From positions 1 to 14,537 of the forward strand of contig DASZZV010000052.1 in the NCBI GenBank assembly GCA_035544835.1: a stretch of DNA of 14,537 bases. Reading direction: 5' to 3'. Of the stretch, positions 1 to 6,304 are shown piece after piece. Source of the DNA: DASZZV01 sp035544835 (GTDB taxonomy: Bacteria; Acidobacteriota; Thermoanaerobaculia; Gp7-AA8). Numbering within the stretch: the stretch's first letter is position 1; each line of letters begins with the position of its first letter. The position numbers and the translations under genes are program-made. The notes beneath the pieces were generated by a model, which was not told the origin of the DNA, made no database searches, and saw nothing but the letters and a program-made list of their open reading frames with translations.

Positions 1-24
1 GGCAAGATGCCGCCACTCCGATAG

Positions 25-1335
25 CTAGTGCGCTGCCACAGCGACGTCGAGGCGGCGGTAACGCTTCGTGCCGGGAAGGCAGCTCTTGTGGGTCACGTGG
101 TAGAGAAACTCGTCGCGAAACTTCTGCACCGACGAGATGACCGGGCCGATGGCGGCATCGCCGAGCGCGCAGAGCGACTTACCACCGATGTTGTCGGACA
201 TGTCGAGCAGCAGATCGGCATCCTGAGGCCGCCCTTCTCCCCGCTCCATCCGATCGAGAATCGACTCCAGCCAGTTGGTGCCCTCGCGGCAGGGTGTGCA
301 CTGTCCGCACGACTCGTGTGCGAAAAATCTCGACAGACGCCAGACTGAGTCGACGATACATGCTGAGGAGTTGAGGACGATGATGCCGGCCGATCCGAGC
401 ATCGAACCGGCCTTCATCAGGGCATCGAAGGTGAGAGGAATGTCGATCTCATCGGCCGTCAGCATCGGAGCGGAAGCGCCGCCGGGAATGACCGCTTTGA
501 GCGGCAGGTCATCCAGAATTCCGCCGCAGTGCTCGTAGATGAGCTCTTTGAGATTAATGCCCATGGGGAACTCATAGACACCCGGCTTCTTGACGTGACC
601 GGAGACGCAGTACAGCTTGGGGCCGGTGTTTTTCGGAATTCCGAAGCTCTTGAACCACTCGGCGCCGTTGTTGATGATGAGCGGCACGCAGGCCAGCGTC
701 TCGACGTTCTGCACGATCGTGGGGCCGCCGAAAACACCGACCACGGCCGGGAAGGGCGGCTTGACGCGTGGCTGCCCACGATGCCCTTCGATCGACTCGA
801 TCAGCCCCATTTCCTCGCCGCAGATATAAGCGCCGGCGCCTCGATGCACGGTGATGTCGAGGTCGAAGCCGCTGCCCAGGATGTTCTTGCCCAGAAATCC
901 TTTTTCGCGAGCCTCGACCAGAGCCTTCTCCAGCACCGTCGAGCCGTAATAGAACTCGCCCCGGATGTAGATGTACGACATCGGATTGGAGCGGATCGCA
1001 TACGCGGAGATAATCATCCCCTCGATCAAGAGGTGCGGATCCTTCTCCACGATCACTCGATCCTTGAAGGTGCCAGGCTCGGCTTCGTCGCAATTGCAGA
1101 GCAGGTAGATCGGCTTCTGGGCATTCTTCGGCACGAACGACCATTTCATGCCGGTCGGAAAACCGGCGCCCCCGCGGCCGCGCATCTCGGACTGCTTCAC
1201 GACTTCGGTGATCTCATCGGGCTTCATCTGCAGCGCTTTTTTCAGTGCGCTGTACCCGCCGCCGGCGATGTAGGTGTCGATCGACGTCGAGTTTGGTTTG
1301 TCGACGTTGGCCAGAAGTACTTTGATAGGTTCCAT
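25..1335 (-). CDS. nuoF: NADH-quinone oxidoreductase subunit F (NADH/FMN-binding, N3 cluster)
   Basis: NuoF is the entry point of Complex I: it binds NADH, passes a hydride to FMN and sends electrons through the [4Fe-4S] cluster N3 in the peripheral arm facing the cytoplasm. The 436-residue protein is full length. Visible motifs are the glycine-rich FMN loop GRGGAGFPTG (53-62), the nucleotide motif GAGAYICGEE (166-175), and cluster ligands CGQCTPC (Cys343, Cys346, Cys349) with Cys389 in the SLCALGD segment. After CGEE the usual Thr-Ala is Met-Gly (176-177), an uncommon variant. The ATG lies 21 bp after the nuoE stop; a GAGGAAA stretch upstream is spaced rather far (about 12 nt). The stop is 24 bp from the window edge, so the gene is complete but what follows it is unseen. 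It is the last visible gene of the nuoA-nuoE-nuoF run. Confidence 0.98.
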   Translation of the reverse strand: MEPIKVLLANVDKPNSTSIDTYIAGGGYSALKKALQMKPDEITEVVKQSEMRGRGGAGFPTGMKWSFVPKNAQKPIYLLCNCDEAEPGTFKDRVIVEKDPHLLIEGMIISAYAIRSNPMSYIYIRGEFYYGSTVLEKALVEAREKGFLGKNILGSGFDLDITVHRGAGAYICGEEMGLIESIEGHRGQPRVKPPFPAVVGVFGGPTIVQNVETLACVPLIINNGAEWFKSFGIPKNTGPKLYCVSGHVKKPGVYEFPMGINLKELIYEHCGGILDDLPLKAVIPGGASAPMLTADEIDIPLTFDALMKAGSMLGSAGIIVLNSSACIVDSVWRLSRFFAHESCGQCTPCREGTNWLESILDRMERGEGRPQDADLLLDMSDNIGGKSLCALGDAAIGPVISSVQKFRDEFLYHVTHKSCLPGTKRYRRLDVAVAAH

Positions 1336-1356
1336 GCGTTCGCCGGGTTTCCTCAG

Positions 1357-1887
1357 CTACTTCAGTGTCGAGAGAAGCTGGTCCATCTTGGCGACGGACA
1401 TGTTCTCGTGGTAGTCGTTATTCACCAGCACAACCGGGGCCGTGTCACATGAGCCGAGGCACTCGACCTGGCCGAGACTGAACTTGCCGTCGGGCGTGAT
1501 TCCGTCAGGTCCCATCTCCAGCTTCTCGTGAAGATCCTCGAAAATGTCATAGGCGTTGCGAATCATGCAGCTCAGGTTGGTACAGACCTTCAGAAAGTAC
1601 TTTCCCACCGGCCTCTGGTTATACATGTCGTAAAAAGTGACGACACCAAAGACTGCCGCGGGCGTGAGGTCCAGAAGCTTACTCACGTAAATCACGGCGT
1701 CGGGAGAAATCCATCCCCAGGTTTCCTGAACGAGATGAAGAGTCGGAAGCAGCGCCGCTTCCTTGGTCGGATAGCGCGGCAGCAGATCGTCGAACCTCTT
1801 TTTCACTTCGGGAGGAAATTCCAGCGAGGCCGGGGAGGTCGGATGCCGTGCAGGGTGGTACGGGTTGTCGGGATGCAGATCAGCCAT
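1357..1887 (-). CDS. nuoE: NADH-quinone oxidoreductase subunit E (thioredoxin-like [2Fe-2S] protein)
   Basis: NuoE carries the [2Fe-2S] cluster N1a, off the main electron path next to the FMN of NuoF, with which it forms the NADH-dehydrogenase tip of Complex I. The 176-residue protein has an N-terminal helical part (about 25-90) followed by the thioredoxin-like [2Fe-2S] domain. The four ligands show the family spacing: Cys102-x4-Cys107 (VCTNLSC) and Cys143-x3-Cys147 (ECLGSC). The segment GVVTFYDMYN (81-90) is the conserved lead-in to that domain. The ATG is 6 bp after the nuoA stop and the stop is 21 bp before nuoF, so these three are almost certainly co-transcribed. The first 25 residues, rich in Pro and His, look unstructured. 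Confidence 0.97.
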   Translation of the reverse strand: MADLHPDNPYHPARHPTSPASLEFPPEVKKRFDDLLPRYPTKEAALLPTLHLVQETWGWISPDAVIYVSKLLDLTPAAVFGVVTFYDMYNQRPVGKYFLKVCTNLSCMIRNAYDIFEDLHEKLEMGPDGITPDGKFSLGQVECLGSCDTAPVVLVNNDYHENMSVAKMDQLLSTLK

Positions 1888-1893
1888 TGTCAG

Positions 1894-2271
1894 TTAGTTC
1901 CAGTCGAAGGCGCGTTTTTTCCAGACGTAGAGAAAGCCGACAGCGAGAAGCAGAAGGAAGACGAGCATTTCACCGAATGCGAACCAGACCAACCCGCCGC
2001 TCGTGACTGTCACTTCTCGATAGATCACGGCCCAGGGGTAGAGAAACGCCGCCTCGATGTCGAAGAGAATGAACAGCATGGCAATCTGGTAGAAGCGAAC
2101 GTTGACCCTCTTCCGATTCTGATCGAGAAGAGGCACGCCGCTTTCGTAGGGCGACAGCTTGGCAGGGCTCCTCTGATGCCGGCCCACGAACCAGGCCAGC
2201 GACAGAAGAACCAGGCCCACGATCACGGCGATCGCCAGCATGATCAGGACCGGTATGAAGGTGTGGGTCAT
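1894..2271 (-). CDS. nuoA: NADH-quinone oxidoreductase subunit A (membrane arm)
   Basis: NuoA (ND3) is a three-helix membrane subunit at the junction between the quinone site and the proton-pumping arm. The protein is 125 residues when started at the ATG at 2271. That start is chosen because GGAG (2277-2280) lies 5 nt upstream and because the 18 residues gained from an upstream ATG are translated repeat sequence. Helix 1 spans about 6-30. The conserved loop PYESG (41-45) and the signature VRFYQIAMLFILFDIEAAFLYPW (58-80, with Asp71 and Glu73) are intact, and helix 3 spans about 94-117. The loop residue is Ser rather than the Cys of mitochondrial ND3, as in many bacteria. nuoB, nuoC and nuoD, which usually follow nuoA, are absent; nuoE comes next after 6 bp. 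Confidence 0.96.
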   Translation of the reverse strand: MTHTFIPVLIMLAIAVIVGLVLLSLAWFVGRHQRSPAKLSPYESGVPLLDQNRKRVNVRFYQIAMLFILFDIEAAFLYPWAVIYREVTVTSGGLVWFAFGEMLVFLLLLAVGFLYVWKKRAFDWN

Positions 2272-2382
2272 CGAGACTCCGGATTTCGAAATTCGGATTT
2301 CGAATTTCGAATTTAATAAAAGCAAATCCGCGATCTGGTTCTTTTCAATTCGAAATCCGAAATCCGAAATCCGAAATCGACC
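2272..2382. repeat. Inverted arrays of a 7-bp repeat upstream of nuoA
   Basis: The 111-bp gap between the STAS gene and nuoA is nearly all repeat. The left arm (2281-2315) is five 7-bp units of type GGATTTC or GAATTTC. The right arm (2347-2381) is five units of type AATCCGA, the same heptamer in reverse complement and rotated phase. The 31-bp middle (2316-2346) is unrelated, AT-rich sequence. The arms can pair over about 33 bp with roughly four mismatches, and TTCGAA sites add local self-complementarity. The start-proximal end of the left arm abuts the nuoA Shine-Dalgarno site. It could act on the transcript (attenuation, processing, stability) or be a selfish short repeat. Function is unknown. 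Confidence 0.85.
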
Positions 2383-2742
2383 CTACGCGCTGCCCTCGCG
2401 AGTCGAGGTCAGGAAGGCGAGTGCTTCGTCGCGGCTCTCGAAGATCTTGAAAACCGTGTCCAGCTTCGTGATCTTCAGGAGGGCCAGAATACGGTGGTTC
2501 GGATTGAGCAGGGCCATCTTCCGCTGGCGATCTTCGAACTTCTGAAGATAGCCGATCAACTCGCCGAGGCCGGTCGAGTCCATGTAATTGATCCCTTCGA
2601 AATTGATCAGGACCGGGCCGGTCTCGTCGTTCAAGACCTTTTCGAGGTAGCTCGAGAACTCACGCGCGCTTTCCCCGAGCTTGATCACTCCCTGGATGTC
2701 GAGCAGCGTGACCTCGTTCTGTCGGTTCTTGATGATGTTCAA
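2383..2742 (-). CDS. STAS-domain protein, anti-sigma-factor antagonist type
   Basis: This is a 119-residue single-domain STAS protein, the fold of SpoIIAA/RsbV. Such proteins bind an anti-sigma or other partner kinase and are switched by phosphorylation of one serine. The phospho-acceptor motif DSTGLG is present (Asp55, Ser56), preceded by the beta strand VLINFEGINYM (44-54). The rest of the chain covers the domain with no extra parts. The start is TTG: it is preceded at 6 nt by AGGAGA (2749-2754), and there is no other Met until residue 54. No RsbW-like kinase, phosphatase or sigma factor gene is in the window, so the partner is unknown. It lies 68 bp after the holin-like gene and 111 bp before nuoA on the same strand. 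A role in controlling nuo genes would be speculation. Confidence 0.9.
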   Translation of the reverse strand: MNIIKNRQNEVTLLDIQGVIKLGESAREFSSYLEKVLNDETGPVLINFEGINYMDSTGLGELIGYLQKFEDRQRKMALLNPNHRILALLKITKLDTVFKIFESRDEALAFLTSTREGSA

Positions 2743-2748
2743 CGTAAA

Positions 2749-2754
2749 TCTCCT
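2749..2754 (-). promoter_or_regulatory. Shine-Dalgarno site fixing the TTG start of the STAS gene
   Basis: On the minus strand AGGAGA lies 6 nt before TTG. It justifies the non-ATG start because the reading frame offers no other initiation codon before the conserved STAS core. Confidence 0.8.
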
Positions 2755-2810
2755 GAATGTGTTTACTTTAGCGAACTGACGGCGACGAGTCCAGAGATGC
2801 TGAGTCCGGG

Positions 2811-3158
2811 CTAGCGGCGGTCGGCCTTGCCGATTCTATTCGTTACCAGTGAAATGAGCCCGAGAACGACCGCTCCGACGATGGCCCAGACGAAGCTATC
2901 GATCCTGAAGCCGCGCACGAGCATCGAGGTGATCTCGAGCATCAAGGCGTTCAGCACGATGAGAAACAGACCGAGAGTCAGCACCGTGAGCGGAAGCGTG
3001 AGCCAGTACAGAATCGGCCGGACCAGAGCGTTGAGCAGCCCGAGTACGAGCGCCGCCACAAAAAGCGTGGCGATCGAATTGACGTGAATGCCAGGGAGGT
3101 AAGAGACCACATACAGCGCGACGGCGTTGAGCAGCCACCGGATCAGCAAGCCGATCAT
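2811..3158 (-). CDS. Phage holin family IV-type membrane protein
   Basis: This is a 115-residue protein with four predicted membrane segments (about 2-22, 27-46, 51-78, 88-107) and a short basic tail (RIGKADRR). The central stretch NALVRPILYWLTLPLTV with TLGLFLIVLNALML (residues 43-74) is the hallmark of the widespread phage_holin_4_2 (PF04020) family. Despite the name, members are common chromosomal proteins with no proven lytic role; nothing here suggests a prophage. ATG at 3158 has GGAGAG (3166-3171) at 7 nt. It sits between the response regulator (43 bp upstream) and the STAS gene (68 bp downstream), on the same strand and probably in the same transcript. Function unknown. Confidence 0.88.
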   Translation of the reverse strand: MIGLLIRWLLNAVALYVVSYLPGIHVNSIATLFVAALVLGLLNALVRPILYWLTLPLTVLTLGLFLIVLNALMLEITSMLVRGFRIDSFVWAIVGAVVLGLISLVTNRIGKADRR

Positions 3159-3201
3159 GCGCCCGCTCTCCAGCGCCCTCTACCGGCCAAAGAGCCTCTC
3201 A

Positions 3202-3570
3202 TCACGCTCCGATGTACTTCTGAATGGAGGGAATGAAAGTCTTGATGTCGATCGGCTTGGAGATGTAACCATCGCACCCGGCCTGAAGAAATCTGTCCTT
3301 GTCCCCACGCATGGCATGTGCGGTGAGGGCCAGAATGGGGATCTTCTGCAGCCGGGCGTCGCTCTTGAGCTCCTTCACCACGGTCAGACCATCCATTCCC
3401 GGCAGATGAATATCCATCAGGATCAGATCAGGCAATTCCTGACCGACCATCTTCAGAGCCTCTTCACCGCTGGTCGCCTTGAGGATCACGAATCCGCTCT
3501 CTTCGAGCAGATACTCGAAGAGCTGCATATTCATCTCGTTATCCTCGACGACCAGGACTCGCGAAGGCAT
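3202..3570 (-). CDS. Single-domain CheY/DivK-like response regulator
   Basis: This is a 122-residue receiver domain with no output domain, so it probably acts by protein-protein contact after phosphorylation by a histidine kinase not present here. Receiver landmarks are complete (numbering from the ATG at 3570): acidic pair Glu9-Asp10 in VLVVEDNEMN, phospho-acceptor Asp53 in LILMDIHLPGMDG, Thr83 in LALTAHAM, and Lys105 in GYISKP. The EDNEMN and DIHLPGMDG motifs resemble DivK and hybrid-kinase receivers. An in-frame TTG at 3594 would add eight residues and overlap the stop of the upstream isomerase by 4 bp. I prefer the ATG because it gives the usual receiver N-terminus, although neither start has a strong Shine-Dalgarno site. 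Confidence 0.93.
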   Translation of the reverse strand: MPSRVLVVEDNEMNMQLFEYLLEESGFVILKATSGEEALKMVGQELPDLILMDIHLPGMDGLTVVKELKSDARLQKIPILALTAHAMRGDKDRFLQAGCDGYISKPIDIKTFIPSIQKYIGA

Positions 3571-3590
3571 CGGCCGAGAGTCTACACCCG

Positions 3591-4526
3591 TCAAGGGTGC
3601 GGAGTCGTCGCTGTTTGCGGTCCGAAAAATTTCGGGTCGTATTCGACTTTCGCTTTCGCCCGCATATCAGTAACGATCTGCCTAGCCTTGATCTGCGGCG
3701 CCTGCTGCTGCAACTGATCCTTGACCTCGTCGAACGTCCTGGTCTGTTTCTCGGTGGCCATGAAAATGTGATAACCGGCCGCCGTCTTCACCGGCTCGAT
3801 GAGAGTGTTGAGGGGCATGTTGAAGATGATGTTCTCGATTTCCGGCGGGGCCTGACCACCGGTAAGGAAGCCGAGATCTCCGCCGCGAGGACCGGAGCCC
3901 TGGTCGTCCGACTCGGCCTTGGCCAGCGCTTCGAACTTCGCCCCGCCCCTCAGTTTGGCCAGAATCGAGTCGGCCTTCGCCTTCGCTTCCTCATCCGAAA
4001 GCTGCTTACCGTTCTTCGGCTTGGCAAGGCTGCCGGGGTAGGCGATGAGAATCTGCTTCACGTGCACGCGGGAGAATTGGTTCTTGTTGAGGTTGTATGC
4101 CCTCTGCAGATCGGCAGGCTGGCCACTCTGGGCCAGCTTATCCAGCGTTGCCGTGGCAATGACGTTGTCGCGCATCATGGCGACTTCCTTCTGCACCTTG
4201 GCATCTTTGTCGACACCAAGGCGAGCGCCTTCGGCGGCTAGTAACTTCATCCGCACCAGCTCTTCGGCGACCTGCTTTTTCGCTTCATTGCTTGCCGTGG
4301 CCTGAGCCCGGATGTTTGCGGGAAGCGAGTCGACGGCGGCGTTGAACTCGCCCATCGTCACCGGCTGGCTGTTGACGTGAAGAACGACCTCATCGTCGGC
4401 CGTGCTCGTAGCAGTCGTAGTGGGTGTGCTCCCCGGCGCCGTGGTGCTGGCAGTTCCGTTTGCTCCCTGCTTGCAGGCAGCCAGTGCGAAGAGGGCGAAA
4501 ACAGCGTAGGTATGGATTCGTTTCAC
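3591..4526 (-). CDS. Parvulin-type peptidyl-prolyl cis-trans isomerase lipoprotein (PrsA/SurA-like)
   Basis: This is a predicted extracytoplasmic foldase that would catalyse proline isomerisation in exported proteins. Started at the GTG at 4526 it has 311 residues. The signal peptide is MKRIHTYAVFALFALAAC with lipobox LAAC (Cys18). A Thr/Ala/Pro-rich linker follows (21-45), then a SurA-like N-terminal helical region (about 46-150), a PpiC rotamase domain (about 152-260) and a short tail. In the rotamase domain RVHVKQIL holds His155, GGDLGFL lies at 215-221 and AGYHIF holds His253, as expected for active parvulins. GTG is chosen because GAGGAA lies 7 nt upstream and because it places the signal peptide at the N-terminus; an ATG at 4691 would bury it. 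It is the first gene of the minus-strand block and diverges from nuoG. Confidence 0.92.
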   Translation of the reverse strand: MKRIHTYAVFALFALAACKQGANGTASTTAPGSTPTTTATSTADDEVVLHVNSQPVTMGEFNAAVDSLPANIRAQATASNEAKKQVAEELVRMKLLAAEGARLGVDKDAKVQKEVAMMRDNVIATATLDKLAQSGQPADLQRAYNLNKNQFSRVHVKQILIAYPGSLAKPKNGKQLSDEEAKAKADSILAKLRGGAKFEALAKAESDDQGSGPRGGDLGFLTGGQAPPEIENIIFNMPLNTLIEPVKTAAGYHIFMATEKQTRTFDEVKDQLQQQAPQIKARQIVTDMRAKAKVEYDPKFFGPQTATTPHP

Positions 4527-4533
4527 TTGCAAA

Positions 4534-4539
4534 TTCCTC
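4534..4539 (-). promoter_or_regulatory. Shine-Dalgarno site fixing the GTG start of the isomerase gene
   Basis: On the minus strand GAGGAA lies 7 nt before GTG at 4526. Together with the lipoprotein signal peptide that begins there, it sets the start. Confidence 0.82.
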
Positions 4540-4598
4540 ACTTGATTTTTTCTTCGGGCAGGAGGAGAGTCATCGTCAGAATTCAGGTCCGAAATGTT

Positions 4599-4627
4599 TT
4601 GACGATATCCGGCTAAATCAGTATTCT
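4599..4627 (+). promoter_or_regulatory. Sigma70-like promoter for nuoG-rex
   Basis: The -35 box TTGACG (4599-4604) and the -10 box TATTCT (4622-4627) are separated by 17 bp, matching the consensus at 5/6 and 4/6 positions. Transcription would start near 4634, giving a leader of about 60 nt before the nuoG ATG at 4694. No competing pair of equal quality was seen in the intergenic region. Confidence 0.62.
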
Positions 4628-4633
4628 CCCCGC

Positions 4634-4651
4634 TTGTGAAAGTTTTCACGG
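4634..4651. promoter_or_regulatory. Predicted Rex operator
   Basis: TTGTGAAAGTTTTCACGG matches the Rex consensus (TTGTGAA, four bases, TTCACAA): the left half is exact, the right half 5 of 7. Of nine symmetric base pairs, six are complementary. It starts at the predicted transcription start of nuoG-rex, where bound Rex would block RNA polymerase. A rex gene lies at the 3' end of the same gene cluster, which makes a chance match unlikely. It could also affect the divergent transcript. Confidence 0.8.
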
Positions 4652-4693
4652 CCGCTTGAAGCCGCCACAGAAGATTCTCACCTTTTATCACAT

Positions 4694-6295
4694 ATGGCTA
4701 AAGTTACGATCGACGGACAGGAAGTCGACGTCCAGGATGGCATCAATGTCATCGAAGCCGCGAAGGCAGCGGACGTCCATGTGCCGCATTTCTGTTACCA
4801 CCCCAGCCTGACCGTCGTTGGTCAGTGCCGGATGTGTCTGGTTGAGATCGATGGCATGCCGAAGTTGCAGGCCGGCTGCGCGACTGCCATCAAAGACGGG
4901 ATGAAAATCCACGTCTATAACGAGAAGGTCGACAAGGCTCGCAAGGGTCAGATGGAGTTTCTCCTCATCAATCACCCTCTCGATTGCCCGATCTGCGACA
5001 AAGCAGGAGAGTGTCCGCTCCAGGATTACGCCTTCAACTTCGGCACCGTGACTTCACGTTACGGTGAGGCCAAGCGCACCTACCCTGGCATGGACCGTAC
5101 CGCAATCGGCCCGCACGTTCTGCAGAACATGAATCGCTGCATTCATTGCACCCGTTGTATCCGCTTCTGTCAGGAGATCACCGAAACTGGCGAGCTTGGT
5201 TTCTTCAAGCGCGGCGCCGCCACCGAGGTGGGAGTCTTTCCGGGAACACCTCTCGACAACTGGATGAGCGCCTGTGTGACCGACCTCTGTCCGACCGGTG
5301 CGCTCACCACCCGCGAGTTCCGCTTCGAGTCGCGGGTATGGAACCTCGAGACTACCGAGTCGGTCTGCAACGGCTGCGACGTGGGCTGCAACATTTTCAT
5401 CGAGCATCGCAGCGGGAAGATCTTCCGCTACAAGCCGCGCTTGAATCCGGAGGTCAACGACTTCTGGCTTTGCGACTACGGCCGTTTCTCTCACGAGCGT
5501 TATGAGACCGACCGCGTGGTTGTCCCGAAAGTGTTGCGCGACGACTACCTCGGTGTCTCCAACTGGACCGAAGCGCTCGATTTCATCGCTGAGAGATTTG
5601 CCGCGGCCAGCGGGCAGAACATCGCCTTCATCGCTTCGGCCGAGCTCACCAACGAAGAGGGATTTCTCCTCAAGAGACTCATCGATGCCACGAACGCCGG
5701 AAGCGTCGATGCTCACGTAGACAGCATCGAACCGATTCGGATGAAGTCGCGCACCGAGTGGATCAAAGGTACGCAGGCCGGTCCGAACCTTAGGGGACTC
5801 CACAATGCCGGCATTACGACGAAGGGACGCAGCGCTGAGCAGTTGATGACCGATGGTGCGGAAGGCATCGATATTCTTTACATCGCCAACGCCAATTTCA
5901 GCTCCCGAACCAGCGATCCCGCCGTGATCGCCAACCTGCGCAAAGCAAAGACGCTGATCGTACACGCCTGGGAGAATCACCCCCTGGCCGAAGTCGCCGA
6001 CGTCGTTCTTCCCTCGACTATTTTCGCAGAGAAGGAAGGGACTTACACGAACCTGCAGGGCCGGGTACAGAAGATCAACCAGGCCTATCCGCCCAAGGGC
6101 GAAGCGCTCCCCGACTGGGAGATTTTCCGCCGCGTGGGAGCGCGCCTGAGTCCTTCCTCCAACGACTTTGCCTTCCGCGACTTCGATGGTCTCTTCTCCA
6201 ACATGCGGGAACAGACGCCGTCATTTCAGACCCTCGACTGGAGCGAAGTGGAAACGTTCGGAGCGGTGGCCGCCAGCGGTCCCATGCAGCCGTAG
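4694..6295 (+). CDS. nuoG: NADH-quinone oxidoreductase subunit G (iron-sulfur subunit, short form)
   Basis: NuoG carries electrons between NuoF and NuoI in the peripheral arm. Ligands for every cluster are visible: [2Fe-2S] N1b at Cys34, Cys45, Cys48, Cys62; N5 at His94-x3-Cys98-x2-Cys101-x5-Cys107; N4 at Cys149, Cys152, Cys155 and Cys199; and the off-path N7 at Cys225-x2-Cys228-x3-Cys232-x27-Cys260. The remaining part (about 270-533) is a shortened molybdopterin-oxidoreductase-like domain with no sign of cofactor binding. It contains ADVVLPSTIFAEKEGTYTNLQGRVQ (435-459), typical of that fold. At 533 residues it is well below the roughly 780-910 of Thermus or E. coli, so a C-terminal part is missing. 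The ATG at 4694 lacks a clear Shine-Dalgarno site. It is the first gene of the plus-strand operon, 9 bp before nuoH. Confidence 0.97.
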   Translation: MAKVTIDGQEVDVQDGINVIEAAKAADVHVPHFCYHPSLTVVGQCRMCLVEIDGMPKLQAGCATAIKDGMKIHVYNEKVDKARKGQMEFLLINHPLDCPICDKAGECPLQDYAFNFGTVTSRYGEAKRTYPGMDRTAIGPHVLQNMNRCIHCTRCIRFCQEITETGELGFFKRGAATEVGVFPGTPLDNWMSACVTDLCPTGALTTREFRFESRVWNLETTESVCNGCDVGCNIFIEHRSGKIFRYKPRLNPEVNDFWLCDYGRFSHERYETDRVVVPKVLRDDYLGVSNWTEALDFIAERFAAASGQNIAFIASAELTNEEGFLLKRLIDATNAGSVDAHVDSIEPIRMKSRTEWIKGTQAGPNLRGLHNAGITTKGRSAEQLMTDGAEGIDILYIANANFSSRTSDPAVIANLRKAKTLIVHAWENHPLAEVADVVLPSTIFAEKEGTYTNLQGRVQKINQAYPPKGEALPDWEIFRRVGARLSPSSNDFAFRDFDGLFSNMREQTPSFQTLDWSEVETFGAVAASGPMQP

Positions 6296-6304
6296 AGTCG
6301 ACGT

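Noticed and set aside
529..1452. Open frame (307 codons) on the plus strand across nuoF and nuoE
   Set aside because: It is antisense to nuoF, which has all catalytic motifs. High-GC codon bias keeps the opposite frame open.
2272..2325. Upstream ATG start for nuoA
   Set aside because: The added residues are translated heptamer repeat; the ATG at 2271 has GGAG at 5 nt and gives the normal NuoA length.
2811..3158. Prophage or lysis cassette suggested by the holin-family protein
   Set aside because: No endolysin, integrase or structural phage gene is nearby, and this family is common in ordinary chromosomes.
4527..4691. Upstream ATG start for the isomerase
   Set aside because: It would bury the lipoprotein signal peptide behind 55 residues and translate through the Rex operator and the nuoG promoter. 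GTG at 4526 has a good Shine-Dalgarno site.
5054..5980. Open frame (308 codons) on the minus strand across nuoG
   Set aside because: It is antisense to conserved cluster-binding regions of NuoG and has no domain evidence.
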